In this document: positions 40,342 to 50,302 of the stretch, piece after piece
How positions within the stretch are numbered: position 1 is the stretch's first letter
Layout: every line of letters begins with the position of its first letter
NCBI RefSeq assembly: GCF_018448785.1
Contig: NZ_JAHCLU010000004.1
Coordinates: 62,001-126,000, forward strand
Reading direction: 5' to 3'
Source of the DNA: Halomonas jincaotanensis
Lineage (GTDB): Bacteria > Pseudomonadota > Gammaproteobacteria > Pseudomonadales > Halomonadaceae
Length of the DNA: 64,000 nt
Made by a program: the position numbers and the translations under genes
The notes under the pieces: model-generated
Seen by the model: the letters and a program-made list of their open reading frames with translations, nothing else
The model's database searches: none
What the model was told of the DNA's origin: nothing

Positions 40342-43023
40342 TCAGCCGGCCACGTCAAGCACCTCGATGAGCCGCTCGCGCAGGCATTGCTGGCGTTGCG
40401 GGTCGGTCAGCGGCGCGCCGGTCTTGTCGGTGATGAAGAATACATCCTCGACCCGCTCGCCCAGGGTGGCGATCTTGGCCGCCGACAGCGCGATGCTCTG
40501 CTCCATGAAGATGCGGCCCACCCGAGCCAGCAGGCCGGGGCGATCAGGAGCGGTGAGCTCGAGCATGGTGCGCTCGTTGGCCGGATCCTGTTCGATGATC
40601 ACCTCGGTGGGTACCCGGAAGTGCTTGAGTTGACGCGGGGTATGCCGGGTGACGATTTGTGGATAGTCGTCGGGGTCATCGAGTTCTTCCACCAGATGAC
40701 GGCGGATCTCTTCGATGCGCGCGTGTTCGCGGATGGCCATCCCCTGCTCGTCGAGCACGATGAAGGTGTTCAGGGTGCGGTCGTTGCTCGATGTGGCGAT
40801 TCGCGCGTCGTGGATGGAGAGCCCCAGCTGTTCCATGGCCGCCGAGGTGGCGGCGAACAAGTCCTCTGCCGAGCGCGTGTGAATGAAGACCTTGGTACCG
40901 CCCTCTGTCATGTCGTCGGTGGGAGCGCTGATCAGGATCAACGGTAGCTCGTTGTCCTCGTGGCCGAGAATGCCCTGGGTCTGCCAGACGATCTCGCTGG
41001 GGGCATACTGCAGGAAATAATCCTCGCCCAGCGATTCCCAGAGTTGGTCGACACGCGCCATGTCGGCACCAATGGTTTCCAGCAGCGAATGGGCCTCGCT
41101 GCGGGTTTCCTGCACCCAGTCGTCGCGCTCCAGGGGGTTTTCCAGGCCACGGCGCAGGGCACGCTTGGTCTCGCTATGCAGCTGGCGCATCAGCGTGGCC
41201 CGCCAGCCATTCCACAGGGTCGGGTTGGTGGCGTTGATATCGGCGACCGTCAGCACGTAGAGATAGTCCAGGCGCGTCTCATCACCCACCAGGCGGGCGA
41301 AGTCGGCGATCACGTCGGGATCGGTGGTATCGCGTTTCTGCGCGATCATCGACATCGACAGGTGGTGCCAGACCAGCCAGCTGACCAGGCGGGTATCGCG
41401 GCTCGATAGGCCGTGTCGCTCGGCGAAGGCTTCGACGCTTCGCGCGCCGATCTCGGAGTGATCACCACCGCGCCCCTTGCCGATGTCATGGAAAAGCCCG
41501 GCGATCCACAGCAACTCAAGCTTGGGCAGTTGATGGATCAACGTGGCGGCCACCGGAAATACATCGCGCCCTTCGGGCCCACGAAAACACTGAACGAACT
41601 TGAGCAGCCGCAGGGTGTGGGCGTCGACGGTATAGATGTGAAACAGGTCGTGCTGCATCAGGCCCACGGCGCGGCCGAACTCGGGCAGGTACTTGCCGAG
41701 CACGCCGTAACGATTCATGCGCCGCAACTGGCGCGGCACGTTGCCGCCTGATCGCAGCAGGGCCATGAAAAGGCTCTGATGGCGCAGGTCGTCGCGGTAC
41801 AAGTCATCGATCTGGTGACGGTGATCGCGAATCAGGCGAATGGTGTCGGCACGCACCCCCTCGATCTCGGGATGCTCAGCCATCAGCAAGAAGAGCTCGA
41901 GCAGGGCGGAAGGTCGGTCACGGAAGACACTGCGTCGACGCGCCTGGATGTAGCCGCCCTTGATCTCGAAGCGCTCGTTGAGCACGGTCGTCGCGAGCTT
42001 CTCACCGGCGTGGAGGATCGCCTCGTCGAAGTGCTGAAGCAGCATGTCGTTGAGCCCGGCCAGGGCAGTCACGTGACGATAGTAGCGCTTCATGAACTGC
42101 TCGACGGCGAGACGCTCCGGCGTATCCCGATAGCCGAACAGCCCTGCGATGGTGTTCTGGTGGTCGAACAGCAGGCGGTCCTCGGCGCGGTCGGTCAGCA
42201 TGTGCAGGGCGTAGCGTACCTGCCACAGGAAGGCCTGGCCCTGGCTCAATATCTGGAGCTCGGCATCGTTCATGAAGCCGTTGGCGACGATGTCTTCGTA
42301 GCGCTCGGTACCGAAGTGTCGCTTGGCCACCCAGCCGATCATCTGGATGTCGCGCATGCCGCCCGGGGAGCTCTTGATGTTGGGCTCGAGGTGGTATTCG
42401 GAGTTGTTGTAGCGGTAGTGACGCCGGATCTGCTCCTGCCACTTGGCCTCGAAGAAACGGTCGGCGGGCCATAGCCGCTCGGTGGATAGCTGCGTTTGCA
42501 TGGCATCGCGCAGCCTCTCCGGGCCCGCCAGGGTGCGTGATTCCTGAAGATTGGTAATCACGGTGACGTCGGCCTCAGCCTCGCGCACGCAATCGGCGAG
42601 CGAGCGCACGCTGTGGCCGATCTCCAGGCCGATGTCCCACAAGAAGGTGATGAAGGCAGTGAGGGCGTCGCGATAGGGTGCGTCGTCGTCGTGCTCAAGC
42701 AGCAGCAACAGGTCGACGTCCGAGTGGGGATGCAGTTCGCCGCGCCCATATCCGCCCACGGCGAGCAGTGCCACGCCGTCATCGGGCCAAGTGTGCTGCT
42801 CCCAGGCGACTGCCAGCAGCCGATCCAGGCACCAGGCGCGGCCGTGCACCAGGTCGCGTATGTCGGCGCCGGCGCGGAAGCGTTCATCCAGGTGGCTCTG
42901 GATCTCGCGCAGCGCTGCCTTGAAGGGAGCGATGGGCGAACGGCTGCCGGTGAGCTCATTGCGAAAGCGGTCAACGTCGAACAGCGACTCGTCGGGGGTG
43001 AAGCGGTAGTGATGCAGCAGCAT
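40342..43023 (-). CDS. glnD: Bifunctional uridylyltransferase/uridylyl-removing enzyme
   Basis: This nitrogen sensor uridylylates PII when glutamine is low and removes UMP when it is high. The 893 residues comprise a nucleotidyltransferase domain with GGYGRGELHPHSDVD (90-104), a PII-UTase domain, an HD phosphohydrolase domain with LFHDIGKGRGGDHSEIG and two C-terminal ACT domains (TRSAEDLFAATSAAMEQL and TAPDRPGLLARVGRIF) that bind glutamine. It lies 9 bases after map on the same strand. Confidence 0.96.
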   Translation of the reverse strand: MLLHHYRFTPDESLFDVDRFRNELTGSRSPIAPFKAALREIQSHLDERFRAGADIRDLVHGRAWCLDRLLAVAWEQHTWPDDGVALLAVGGYGRGELHPHSDVDLLLLLEHDDDAPYRDALTAFITFLWDIGLEIGHSVRSLADCVREAEADVTVITNLQESRTLAGPERLRDAMQTQLSTERLWPADRFFEAKWQEQIRRHYRYNNSEYHLEPNIKSSPGGMRDIQMIGWVAKRHFGTERYEDIVANGFMNDAELQILSQGQAFLWQVRYALHMLTDRAEDRLLFDHQNTIAGLFGYRDTPERLAVEQFMKRYYRHVTALAGLNDMLLQHFDEAILHAGEKLATTVLNERFEIKGGYIQARRRSVFRDRPSALLELFLLMAEHPEIEGVRADTIRLIRDHRHQIDDLYRDDLRHQSLFMALLRSGGNVPRQLRRMNRYGVLGKYLPEFGRAVGLMQHDLFHIYTVDAHTLRLLKFVQCFRGPEGRDVFPVAATLIHQLPKLELLWIAGLFHDIGKGRGGDHSEIGARSVEAFAERHGLSSRDTRLVSWLVWHHLSMSMIAQKRDTTDPDVIADFARLVGDETRLDYLYVLTVADINATNPTLWNGWRATLMRQLHSETKRALRRGLENPLERDDWVQETRSEAHSLLETIGADMARVDQLWESLGEDYFLQYAPSEIVWQTQGILGHEDNELPLILISAPTDDMTEGGTKVFIHTRSAEDLFAATSAAMEQLGLSIHDARIATSSNDRTLNTFIVLDEQGMAIREHARIEEIRRHLVEELDDPDDYPQIVTRHTPRQLKHFRVPTEVIIEQDPANERTMLELTAPDRPGLLARVGRIFMEQSIALSAAKIATLGERVEDVFFITDKTGAPLTDPQRQQCLRERLIEVLDVAG

Positions 43024-43032
43024 GGAATCGAC

Positions 43033-43824
43033 TCAGCGTTCGAGGAAGGAGAGGTCTTCCTCGCCACGAGCGGTGAGGACCTCCACACCGGACTCGGTCA
43101 CCAGCAGGGTATGCTCCCACTGGGCGGACAGGCTCTTGTCACGGGTCACCGCCGTCCAGCCATCGCGCAGCACCTTGGTCTTGTGCGAGCCCACATTGAT
43201 CATCGGCTCGATGGTAAAGCACATGCCGGGTGCCAGCGCGATATCGGCCTCGGGGGCATAGCCGTCGTAGTGAAGTACCTGGGGGTCTTCATGAAAGCCG
43301 GCACCGATGCCATGGCCGCAGAAGTCGCGCACCACCGAATAGCCGTTGGCTTCGGCATGTCGCTGGATCGCCCGGGCCAGTTCGGAGAGATGTGCGCCTG
43401 GCTTGGTCAGGGCGATGCTGCGGTACAGGCATTCCTGGGTGACACGGCAGAGCCGTTCGCCCTGGATGGACTCGCCGATCACGAACATCATGCTTGAGTC
43501 GCCATGATAGCCATCGGCTGTCTTGACGGTGATGTCGACATTCATGATGTCGCCATTCTTGAGCTGCTTGGCATCGTCGGGAATGCCGTGGCAGACCACG
43601 CGGTTGATCGACGTGCAGATAGACTTAGGAAAGCCATAGTAGTCCAGCGGTGCCGGCGTGGAACCCAGCTCATGGACGATATAGTCATGACACAGGCGGT
43701 CGAGCTTACCGGTACTGACGCCTGCCTGGACGTGGGGCGTGAGCATTTCCAGCACGCTGGCGGCCTGACGGCCCGCCTCGCGCATCTTGTCGATCTCGTC
43801 GGGCGTCTTGATGGGTACGTTCAT
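43033..43824 (-). CDS. map: Methionine aminopeptidase, type I
   Basis: This metalloenzyme removes the initiator methionine. The 263 residues carry the metal ligands in NVDITVKTADGYHGDSSMMF, the His in FCGHGIGAGFHEDP and glutamates in FTIEPMINVG and QWEHTLLVTE. The start MNVPIKTPDEIDKMREAG is standard. It is divergent from rpsB, the normal order in this group. Confidence 0.96.
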   Translation of the reverse strand: MNVPIKTPDEIDKMREAGRQAASVLEMLTPHVQAGVSTGKLDRLCHDYIVHELGSTPAPLDYYGFPKSICTSINRVVCHGIPDDAKQLKNGDIMNVDITVKTADGYHGDSSMMFVIGESIQGERLCRVTQECLYRSIALTKPGAHLSELARAIQRHAEANGYSVVRDFCGHGIGAGFHEDPQVLHYDGYAPEADIALAPGMCFTIEPMINVGSHKTKVLRDGWTAVTRDKSLSAQWEHTLLVTESGVEVLTARGEEDLSFLER

Positions 43825-44141
43825 GGAATCTCGGTCAGGGTGGGGTCGCCGGGTTCGCCGCAGGTCGGCGCGGCATGAGCGACTTCATCTGGGAGTCGAT
43901 CTATGGTATAAAGCTGCGCGCTTTCCTGCAATCGCTGTGCCCGGTCGTGTCACGCGGTCATCCGGCCACTCTGGTCCATAGCAGCGGAGAAAGTATGCGA
44001 ACCACGACAATGTGTTGAAGCAGTAACAACGCCTTGAAATCACACACGCACCGGCACATGGTCCCGGGTGCTGCCGGCTGAGTCCGGCGGTCGGATCCAT
44101 GGGGTGCGTGGAGGCCTAACCCGATTTTCCAGGAGTCATCC
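43825..44141. other. 317-base divergent region between map and rpsB, with the long rpsB leader
   Basis: No gene was seen. It holds the rpsB promoter (43884-43912) and a leader of about 220 bases, longer than needed for translation. In E. coli the rpsB leader is the target of autoregulation by S2. The length and placement suggest the same here; I did not derive the structure. Confidence 0.5.
43884..43912 (+). promoter_or_regulatory. Candidate rpsB promoter
   Basis: TTCATC and TATAAA with 17 bases between, followed by a GC-rich discriminator (GCTGCGCGC) of the kind found in promoters under stringent control. The -35 is weak. It leaves an rpsB leader of about 220 bases. Confidence 0.5.
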
Positions 44142-44882
44142 ATGGCACACGTCAATATGCGTGACCTGCTGAAGGCAGGCGCTCACTTCGGTCACCAGAC
44201 CAAGTACTGGAACCCGAAGATGAGCAAGTTCATCTTCGGCGCCCGCAACAAGATCCACATCATTAACCTCGAGCACACCCTGCCGGCCTTGAACGAGGCC
44301 ATCGAGGTGGTCGAGAAGATGGCGGCGGCCAACAACAAGATCATGTTCGTTGGCACCAAGCGCAGCGCCAGCAAGATTATCAAGGAAGAGGCAAACCGCG
44401 TGAGCATGCCCTTCGTCAATCATCGCTGGCTCGGCGGCATGCTGACCAACTACAAGACCATCCGCGTTTCCATCAAGCGTCTGCGCGAGCTCGAAGCCAT
44501 GCACGAGGATGGCACCTTCGAGAAGCTGACCAAGAAAGAAGTGCTGATGGCGACGCGCGAGCAGGACAAGCTCGAGCGCAGCGTGGGCGGTATCAAGGAG
44601 ATGGGCGGCCTGCCCGATGCGCTGTTCGTCATCGACGTCGATCACGAACGCATCGCCATCAACGAGGCCAACAAGTTGGGCATCCCGGTGATCGGTGTGG
44701 TCGATACTAACTCCAACCCGGATGGCGTCGACTACGTGATCCCCGGTAACGATGACTCCATTCGTGCCATCCAGATCTACGTCAAGGCCGTTGCCGACGC
44801 TTGTGTCCGTGCGAAGGAAGGGCGTCCCGACGAGTTTGTCGAGGTCACGGAAGAAAGTGAAAGCAATACCGCTGCTGAGTAA
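44142..44882 (+). CDS. rpsB: 30S ribosomal protein S2
   Basis: A 246-residue protein starting [20 protein letters not shown], the S2 signature, with [15 protein letters not shown] and the second signature [20 protein letters not shown]. It is a small-subunit protein needed for S1 binding. It is followed by a GC-rich terminator and then tsf. Confidence 0.98.
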   Translation: MAHVNMRDLLKAGAHFGHQTKYWNPKMSKFIFGARNKIHIINLEHTLPALNEAIEVVEKMAAANNKIMFVGTKRSASKIIKEEANRVSMPFVNHRWLGGMLTNYKTIRVSIKRLRELEAMHEDGTFEKLTKKEVLMATREQDKLERSVGGIKEMGGLPDALFVIDVDHERIAINEANKLGIPVIGVVDTNSNPDGVDYVIPGNDDSIRAIQIYVKAVADACVRAKEGRPDEFVEVTEESESNTAAE

Positions 44883-44931
44883 TCGCGGCGCGTCTGGCCG
44901 GCCGCCGGTGGTGGCGCCGAAAAGACGAGAT

Positions 44932-44954
44932 GGGGGCCGCGGCCCCCTTTTTTC
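44932..44954 (+). terminator. Rho-independent terminator or attenuator between rpsB and tsf
   Basis: GGGGGCC-GC-GGCCCCC is a self-complementary 16-mer followed by six T residues. It lies 50 bases past the rpsB stop. In other bacteria some transcripts continue into tsf, so it is likely a partial terminator. Confidence 0.75.
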
Positions 44955-45058
44955 TCAGAATTCGTTTCTCAGAATTTGTTTCTTAGATTTCGCCGGGCCC
45001 GCTGGTATCGGTGGGTTCGGGAACATACTCCAGGCAGAACCAGATAGAGGTGAAACTC

Positions 45059-45928
45059 ATGGCAGCTATCAGCGCCTCCCAGGTCAAGGAACTGCGCGAG
45101 CGTACCGGGCTCGGCATGATGGAATGCAAGAAGGCCCTCACCGAAACCGACGGTGACGTCGAGGTCGCCATCGAGAACCTGCGCAAGAGCTCCGGTCTCA
45201 AGGCCGCCAAGAAGGCTGGCCGCACCGCCGCCGAGGGCGCCGTGGTCACCCGTGTGGCCGAGGACGGCAGTCTTGGCGTCATGGTCGAGATCAACTCCGA
45301 GACCGACTTCGTTGCTCGCGACGACAACTTCAAGGCTTTCGCCGAGACGATCGCCAAGGCCTTTTTCGCCGCCCGCAACGAAGACGTGGCGGCGGTGATG
45401 GAAGGCGAGCTCGAGACCGCTCGTGAGCAGCTGGTGCAGAAGATCGGTGAGAATATCGGCGTGCGTCGTTGCGCCGTTATCGAGGCCGGTGAAGGCTGTC
45501 GAGTCGGCGAATACGTCCACGGTGGTCGCATCGGCGTGCTGACCGTGCTCAAGGGTGGGACCGCCGAAGTGGCCAAGGATGTCGCTATGCACGTGGCGGC
45601 GATCAATCCGTCTGTTGCGCATCCGGCCGACATGCCCCAGGAAGCGCTGGATCAGGAAAAGGCCATCATCATGGCCCAGCCGGACATGGCCGGCAAGCCC
45701 GAGCAGATCGCCGAGAAGATGGTGCAGGGCCGCCTGAAGAAGTACCTGGCCGAGAACAGCCTGACCGAGCAGCCCTTCGTCAAGGACCAAAACCAGAGCG
45801 TGGCCGAGTACGTCAAGGCGGCTGGTGGCGAGGTGATTGGTTTCACTCGCTTCGAAGTCGGCGAAGGCATTGAGAAAGAAGAGGTTGATTTTGCTCAGGA
45901 AGTGATGGAGCAGGCCAAGCGGAGCTGA
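45059..45928 (+). CDS. tsf: Elongation factor Ts
   Basis: The guanine nucleotide exchange factor for EF-Tu. The 289-residue protein starts [20 protein letters not shown], with the UBA-like N-domain [20 protein letters not shown], the [10 protein letters not shown] motif that contacts EF-Tu and a complete core. The open frame extends 16 codons upstream to 45011, but the conserved start is at 45059. Confidence 0.97.
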   Translation: MAAISASQVKELRERTGLGMMECKKALTETDGDVEVAIENLRKSSGLKAAKKAGRTAAEGAVVTRVAEDGSLGVMVEINSETDFVARDDNFKAFAETIAKAFFAARNEDVAAVMEGELETAREQLVQKIGENIGVRRCAVIEAGEGCRVGEYVHGGRIGVLTVLKGGTAEVAKDVAMHVAAINPSVAHPADMPQEALDQEKAIIMAQPDMAGKPEQIAEKMVQGRLKKYLAENSLTEQPFVKDQNQSVAEYVKAAGGEVIGFTRFEVGEGIEKEEVDFAQEVMEQAKRS

Positions 45929-46039
45929 GGCCACAGGTTCCCGTTCGTGAATGGCGTGTGCGAGAGCGCACGCCTTCGCGTATCCGGCTGATGGATCAGG
46001 TCGGACACCTTCCAACGTTGACGATCCAGGAGACATGTC

Positions 46040-46861
46040 ATGCCCACCGCTGATCAGGATGATGCCCTACTCGCGAGTCCCCGCGATGTGGCTCGTCCCG
46101 CCACCCCTCTCACCGACCCCTCCCGCCTCGAGAAGACCCGCCCTGACAAGTCCAAGTACAAGCGTATTCTCCTGAAGCTCTCGGGCGAGGCGCTCACCGG
46201 TGATGCCGACTTCGGTATCGATCCCAAGGTGCTCGATCGCATGGCCCTGGAAATTGGTCAACTGGTAGGCATCGGGGTGCAGGTGGGGATCGTGGTCGGT
46301 GGCGGCAATCTGTTTCGTGGCGCGGCGCTGCACGAAGCCGGGATGGATCGGGTCACCGGCGATCATATGGGCATGTTGGCCACGGTGATGAACGCGCTGG
46401 CCATGCGTGACGCCCTGGAACGCTCCAACATTCGGTCGCGGGTCATGTCGGCCATCCCCATGAGCGGTGTGGTAGAGCACTATGACCGGCGTACCGCAAT
46501 CCGCTACCTGACCTCCGGTGACGTGGTGCTGTTCTCCGCCGGCACTGGCAATCCTTTCTTTACCACCGACTCCGCGGCCTGCCTGCGCGGGATCGAGATA
46601 GACGCCGACGTGGTGGTCAAGGCCACCAAGGTGGATGGGGTCTACAACAAGGATCCGGTCAAACATCCCGATGCCGTCAGGTACCATCGCTTAAGCTATG
46701 ACGATGCGCTTGAACAGAAGCTCGGCGTGATGGATTTGACCGCCATCTGCCTGGTGCGGGACCATGAGATGCCGGTACGGGTCTTCAACATGAACAAGCC
46801 CGGCGCCCTGCTCAATCTTGTGATGGGCGGCGAGGAAGGCACGCTGATAGATAGAGGCTGA
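46040..46861 (+). CDS. pyrH: UMP kinase with an N-terminal extension
   Basis: This hexameric enzyme phosphorylates UMP to UDP. The core starts [20 protein letters not shown] and has VGGGNLFRG and the later [20 protein letters not shown]. The protein is 273 residues against about 241 in E. coli. The extra 35 or so N-terminal residues ([20 protein letters not shown]) are supported by an AGGAG site ahead of 46040 and by the lack of another good start. The extension is polar and without a known fold. frr starts 4 bases after it. Confidence 0.93.
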   Translation: MPTADQDDALLASPRDVARPATPLTDPSRLEKTRPDKSKYKRILLKLSGEALTGDADFGIDPKVLDRMALEIGQLVGIGVQVGIVVGGGNLFRGAALHEAGMDRVTGDHMGMLATVMNALAMRDALERSNIRSRVMSAIPMSGVVEHYDRRTAIRYLTSGDVVLFSAGTGNPFFTTDSAACLRGIEIDADVVVKATKVDGVYNKDPVKHPDAVRYHRLSYDDALEQKLGVMDLTAICLVRDHEMPVRVFNMNKPGALLNLVMGGEEGTLIDRG

Positions 46862-46865
46862 CAAC

Positions 46866-47423
46866 GTGATCGACGATATCAAGAAGGATGCGGAATCCCG
46901 CATGAAGAAGAGCCTAGAGGCGCTTCACGGCAATCTGAACAAGATTCGTACCGGAAGAGCCCATTCCAGCATCCTGGATTCGGTAACCGTGGACTATTAC
47001 GGCTCTCAGGTGCCGCTCAACCAGGTGGCCTCGATCAATACCGAGGACGCCCGTACCCTTTCCGTGGTGCCCTGGGAGCAGAACATGGTGCCCAAGATCG
47101 AGAAGGCCATCATGACCTCCGATCTCGGCCTAAATCCGGCCAGCGCCGGTAACGTCATCCGCGTGCCGATGCCGATGCTCACCGAGGAGACTCGCAAGGG
47201 GTACATCAAGCAGGCGCGTCAGGAGGCCGAACACGCCAGAGTGGCGGTGCGTAATGTGCGTCGCGATGCCAATGGTGATCTCAAGGCCCTGCTCAAGGAC
47301 AAGGACATCTCCGAGGACGAGCAGCACCAGGCCGAGGAGGCGGTACAGAAGCTGACCGACAAGATCATCGCCGATATCGACAAGATGCTGGAAGCCAAGG
47401 AACACGACCTGATGCAGGTCTGA
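46866..47423 (+). CDS. frr: Ribosome recycling factor
   Basis: The 185-residue factor releases ribosomes after termination, together with EF-G. It begins [20 protein letters not shown] from a GTG start; the matching E. coli start is MISDIRKDAEVRM. The conserved [13 protein letters not shown] and the C-terminal helix are intact. Four bases separate it from pyrH. Confidence 0.96.
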   Translation: MIDDIKKDAESRMKKSLEALHGNLNKIRTGRAHSSILDSVTVDYYGSQVPLNQVASINTEDARTLSVVPWEQNMVPKIEKAIMTSDLGLNPASAGNVIRVPMPMLTEETRKGYIKQARQEAEHARVAVRNVRRDANGDLKALLKDKDISEDEQHQAEEAVQKLTDKIIADIDKMLEAKEHDLMQV

Positions 47424-47479
47424 GTAAGCACGGGCAACGCGTATCACCCGTTTTCGGCACACCTTTCATGCGAGAAATC

Positions 47480-48268
47480 ATGACGCCACCGCAGCTTCCC
47501 GATTCCCGTTTCGACAGTGGCCCGACGGCGCCTGTCGAGAGTGGGATGCCACGCCACGTGGCCATCATCATGGACGGCAACAATCGCTGGGCCAAAGCGC
47601 GTGGATTGTCAGGTATCAGAGGCCATCGGGCTGGCGTCGAAGCGGTGCGTGCGGTGATTCGACGTGCCGCCGAGCGCGGCATCGAGACGCTGACCCTGTT
47701 CGCTTTTTCCAGCGAGAACTGGAAGCGTCCCAAGTCCGAGGTCAGTGCCCTGATGGAGCTTTTCCTGATGGCACTGAAGCGTGAGGTCAGAAAACTCCAT
47801 GACAACGGCATCCGGCTGACGATCATCGGGGATCGCTCGGCGTTTTCTAGCTCGATTCAGAACCATATCGCCCGCGCTGAAGCGCTGACCCGCCATAACA
47901 CACGCATGCACCTGGTGGTCGCTGCCAACTATGGGGGTCGCTGGGACATTGCCAGCGCTGCTCGTCGGCTGGCCGAGCGCGTCGCCGCCGGCGAGCTTGC
48001 GGCCGATGATATCGACGAGCAGACCATCGACCGTGAGGTCTGTCTTCCCGATGACGCCCCGGTGGACCTGTGTATTCGTACCAGCGGCGAGAAGCGTATC
48101 TCCAACTTCCTGTTGTGGCAGATGACCTACGCCGAACTGTATTTCACTCAGACCCTCTGGCCCGATTTCGATAGGGCTGCCTTCGATCAGGCACTGGACG
48201 ATTTTCGTCACCGCCAGCGACGTTTCGGCATGACCGATGAGCAGGTCGAGGCGCACCGAAATGCTTAG
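47480..48268 (+). CDS. uppS: Undecaprenyl diphosphate synthase
   Basis: A cis-prenyltransferase that makes the C55 lipid carrier for peptidoglycan and O-antigen. The catalytic aspartate lies in MDGNNRWAK at 31-39 (D32), with FSSENWKRP and TSGEKRISNFLLWQ further on. The start at 47480 (MTPPQLPDSRF) is chosen over 47468, which lacks a ribosome binding site; neither is certain. The gene runs into cdsA. Confidence 0.95.
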   Translation: MTPPQLPDSRFDSGPTAPVESGMPRHVAIIMDGNNRWAKARGLSGIRGHRAGVEAVRAVIRRAAERGIETLTLFAFSSENWKRPKSEVSALMELFLMALKREVRKLHDNGIRLTIIGDRSAFSSSIQNHIARAEALTRHNTRMHLVVAANYGGRWDIASAARRLAERVAAGELAADDIDEQTIDREVCLPDDAPVDLCIRTSGEKRISNFLLWQMTYAELYFTQTLWPDFDRAAFDQALDDFRHRQRRFGMTDEQVEAHRNA

Positions 48269-49061
48269 ACAGCGTGTCCTTACGGTGGCTTGGCTGGCGC
48301 CACTCATGCTGGTCGGCCTCTTCGGCTTGACGGGTGGCGCCTTTGCGTTGTTCACCGCCATGATCGTGCTGCTCGCCGGGTGGGAATGGACGGATCTGGC
48401 GGGTGTCGAGGCGCCGGAGCGGCGGCTGGCGCTACTCGTTGGCCTGGCGGTGCTGATGCTGTTGCTATGGCTATCGGGCGCGCTGCTGTCGATCTGGCCG
48501 CTGTGGATCGCCTTGGTGGGTTGGCTGGTCAATCTCTACTGGGTGACGCGCTACCCCGGCAGACTGTCGCAATGGCAGGCCACCTCATGCCGGCTGGCCA
48601 TGGGTCTGTGGGTGCTGCTGCCGGCCTGGGTGGGCTTGAACGTATTGCGCGACTTGGGCGCCATCTGGCTGCTGTTCCTGCTTTTGGTGGTATGGGGGGC
48701 CGATATCGGCGCCTATTTCGCCGGCCGCGCTTTCGGCAAGCGCAAGTTGGCGCCACGGGTGAGTCCTGGCAAGAGCTGGGAAGGGGTATATGGCGGCATG
48801 GCCGTCACCGCGGTGCTGGCCGTGATCTTCGCCTTCTGGGAGGGAATGGGAGTCGGGGGCTTCGTCACTATGCTGGGCATCACGCTGATGGTGACGCTGG
48901 CTTCGGTGCTGGGGGATCTGCTCGAGAGCATGCTCAAGCGCCATCGGGGACTCAAGGATTCCAGTAATCTGCTCCCGGGACACGGTGGTGTACTCGACCG
49001 TATCGACAGCCTGACCGCCGCCTTGCCGTTATTTGCCCTGCTCACCGCAGGGGGGCCGTGA
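48261..49061 (+). CDS. cdsA: Phosphatidate cytidylyltransferase
   Basis: A polytopic inner-membrane enzyme making CDP-diacylglycerol from phosphatidate and CTP. The 266 residues have several hydrophobic helices, [20 protein letters not shown] and the C-terminal CDS signature [20 protein letters not shown]. The start at 48261 lies 8 bases inside uppS, and its stop overlaps the dxr start, indicating translational coupling. Confidence 0.94.
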   Translation: MLRQRVLTVAWLAPLMLVGLFGLTGGAFALFTAMIVLLAGWEWTDLAGVEAPERRLALLVGLAVLMLLLWLSGALLSIWPLWIALVGWLVNLYWVTRYPGRLSQWQATSCRLAMGLWVLLPAWVGLNVLRDLGAIWLLFLLLVVWGADIGAYFAGRAFGKRKLAPRVSPGKSWEGVYGGMAVTAVLAVIFAFWEGMGVGGFVTMLGITLMVTLASVLGDLLESMLKRHRGLKDSSNLLPGHGGVLDRIDSLTAALPLFALLTAGGP

Positions 49062-50248
49062 TGGCCGATATCGCTTCTCGCCCTCGCGGCGTGACCGTGC
49101 TGGGTGCCACCGGTTCGATCGGCGCCAGCACCTTGGACGTGATTGCTCGCCATCCCGAACGCTACCGTGTCCATGCCCTGACAGCCCATCGTTCCCGGGA
49201 GGCCTTGCTCGACCGCTGTCGTATGCATCGCCCCGCGGTAGCAGTGCTGGATAATGAGCAGGATGCGCGCTGGCTGCGCGAGCGGCTCAGGGAGGCCGGA
49301 CTCGCCACTGAGGTGGGTGCTGGCCCTGAGGCGCTGGTCGAGGTGGCCAGGGCCGCCGAGGCCGATGTGGTCATGTCGGCGATCGTCGGCGCCGCGGGAC
49401 TGCTGCCGACCCTGGCGGCGGTGCAAGCCGGTAAACGCGTGCTGCTGGCCAACAAGGAGGCCCTGGTGATGTCAGGGGCGCTGTTCATGGACGCGGTGAT
49501 CCGGCATGGCGCGACCCTGCTGCCGATCGATTCCGAACATAATGCCATCTATCAGTGTCTACCCTTGGAGCATCGCGGTGGTCTCGATCACCATGGCGTC
49601 ACCCAACTGCTGCTGACCGCTTCGGGCGGTCCCTTTCGTGGTTGGTCGCGATCTGACCTGGCGGGTGTGACGCCCGACCAGGCCTGTGCGCATCCCAACT
49701 GGTCGATGGGGCGCAAGATCTCGGTGGACAGCGCCACGCTAATGAACAAGGGGCTGGAGCTGATCGAGGCGTGCTGGTTGTTCGACGCCCGCCCCGACCA
49801 GGTGGAAGTGGTAGTACATCCACAGAGCATCATTCATTCCATGGCCGCCTATGCTGATGGCTCAGTGATTGCCCAGTTGGGCAACCCCGACATGCGCACG
49901 CCAATCGCCTATGGGCTGGCCTGGCCGGAACGCATCGAGGCCGGTGTCAAGGCACTGGACCTTTTCTCGGTAGCCCGCCTCGACTTCGAGCCCCCTGACG
50001 AGCGTGCGTTTCCTTGCCTGCGCCTGGCACGCGAGGCGATGGCCACAGGTGGCACCGCGCCGGCCGTACTCAATGCCGCCAATGAGGTGGCCGTGGAGGC
50101 CTTCCTAGCCGGAAGGCTCGGCTTTACTGGCATCGATGAGCTGGTGGGCCGCACCCTCGAGGCCGTTGCGGTACAGCCCGCGGTGGACCTCGAGACGATT
50201 CTCGAGGCCAATACTCACGCTCGCCGGGTCGCCCTCGAGCGGCTCTAA
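49061..50248 (+). CDS. dxr: 1-deoxy-D-xylulose 5-phosphate reductoisomerase
   Basis: The first committed enzyme of the MEP isoprenoid pathway. The 395 residues show the NADPH motif [29 protein letters not shown], the metal/substrate segments [13 protein letters not shown] and [12 protein letters not shown], and [15 protein letters not shown]. The ATG overlaps the cdsA stop by one base. It supplies precursors used by the nearby uppS product. Confidence 0.96.
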   Translation: MADIASRPRGVTVLGATGSIGASTLDVIARHPERYRVHALTAHRSREALLDRCRMHRPAVAVLDNEQDARWLRERLREAGLATEVGAGPEALVEVARAAEADVVMSAIVGAAGLLPTLAAVQAGKRVLLANKEALVMSGALFMDAVIRHGATLLPIDSEHNAIYQCLPLEHRGGLDHHGVTQLLLTASGGPFRGWSRSDLAGVTPDQACAHPNWSMGRKISVDSATLMNKGLELIEACWLFDARPDQVEVVVHPQSIIHSMAAYADGSVIAQLGNPDMRTPIAYGLAWPERIEAGVKALDLFSVARLDFEPPDERAFPCLRLAREAMATGGTAPAVLNAANEVAVEAFLAGRLGFTGIDELVGRTLEAVAVQPAVDLETILEANTHARRVALERL

Positions 50249-50302
50249 CAACACTGAGGCGAGGCGCGACGCCCCCTTAACGCAACCCGAGAGGAGACTG
50301 CC

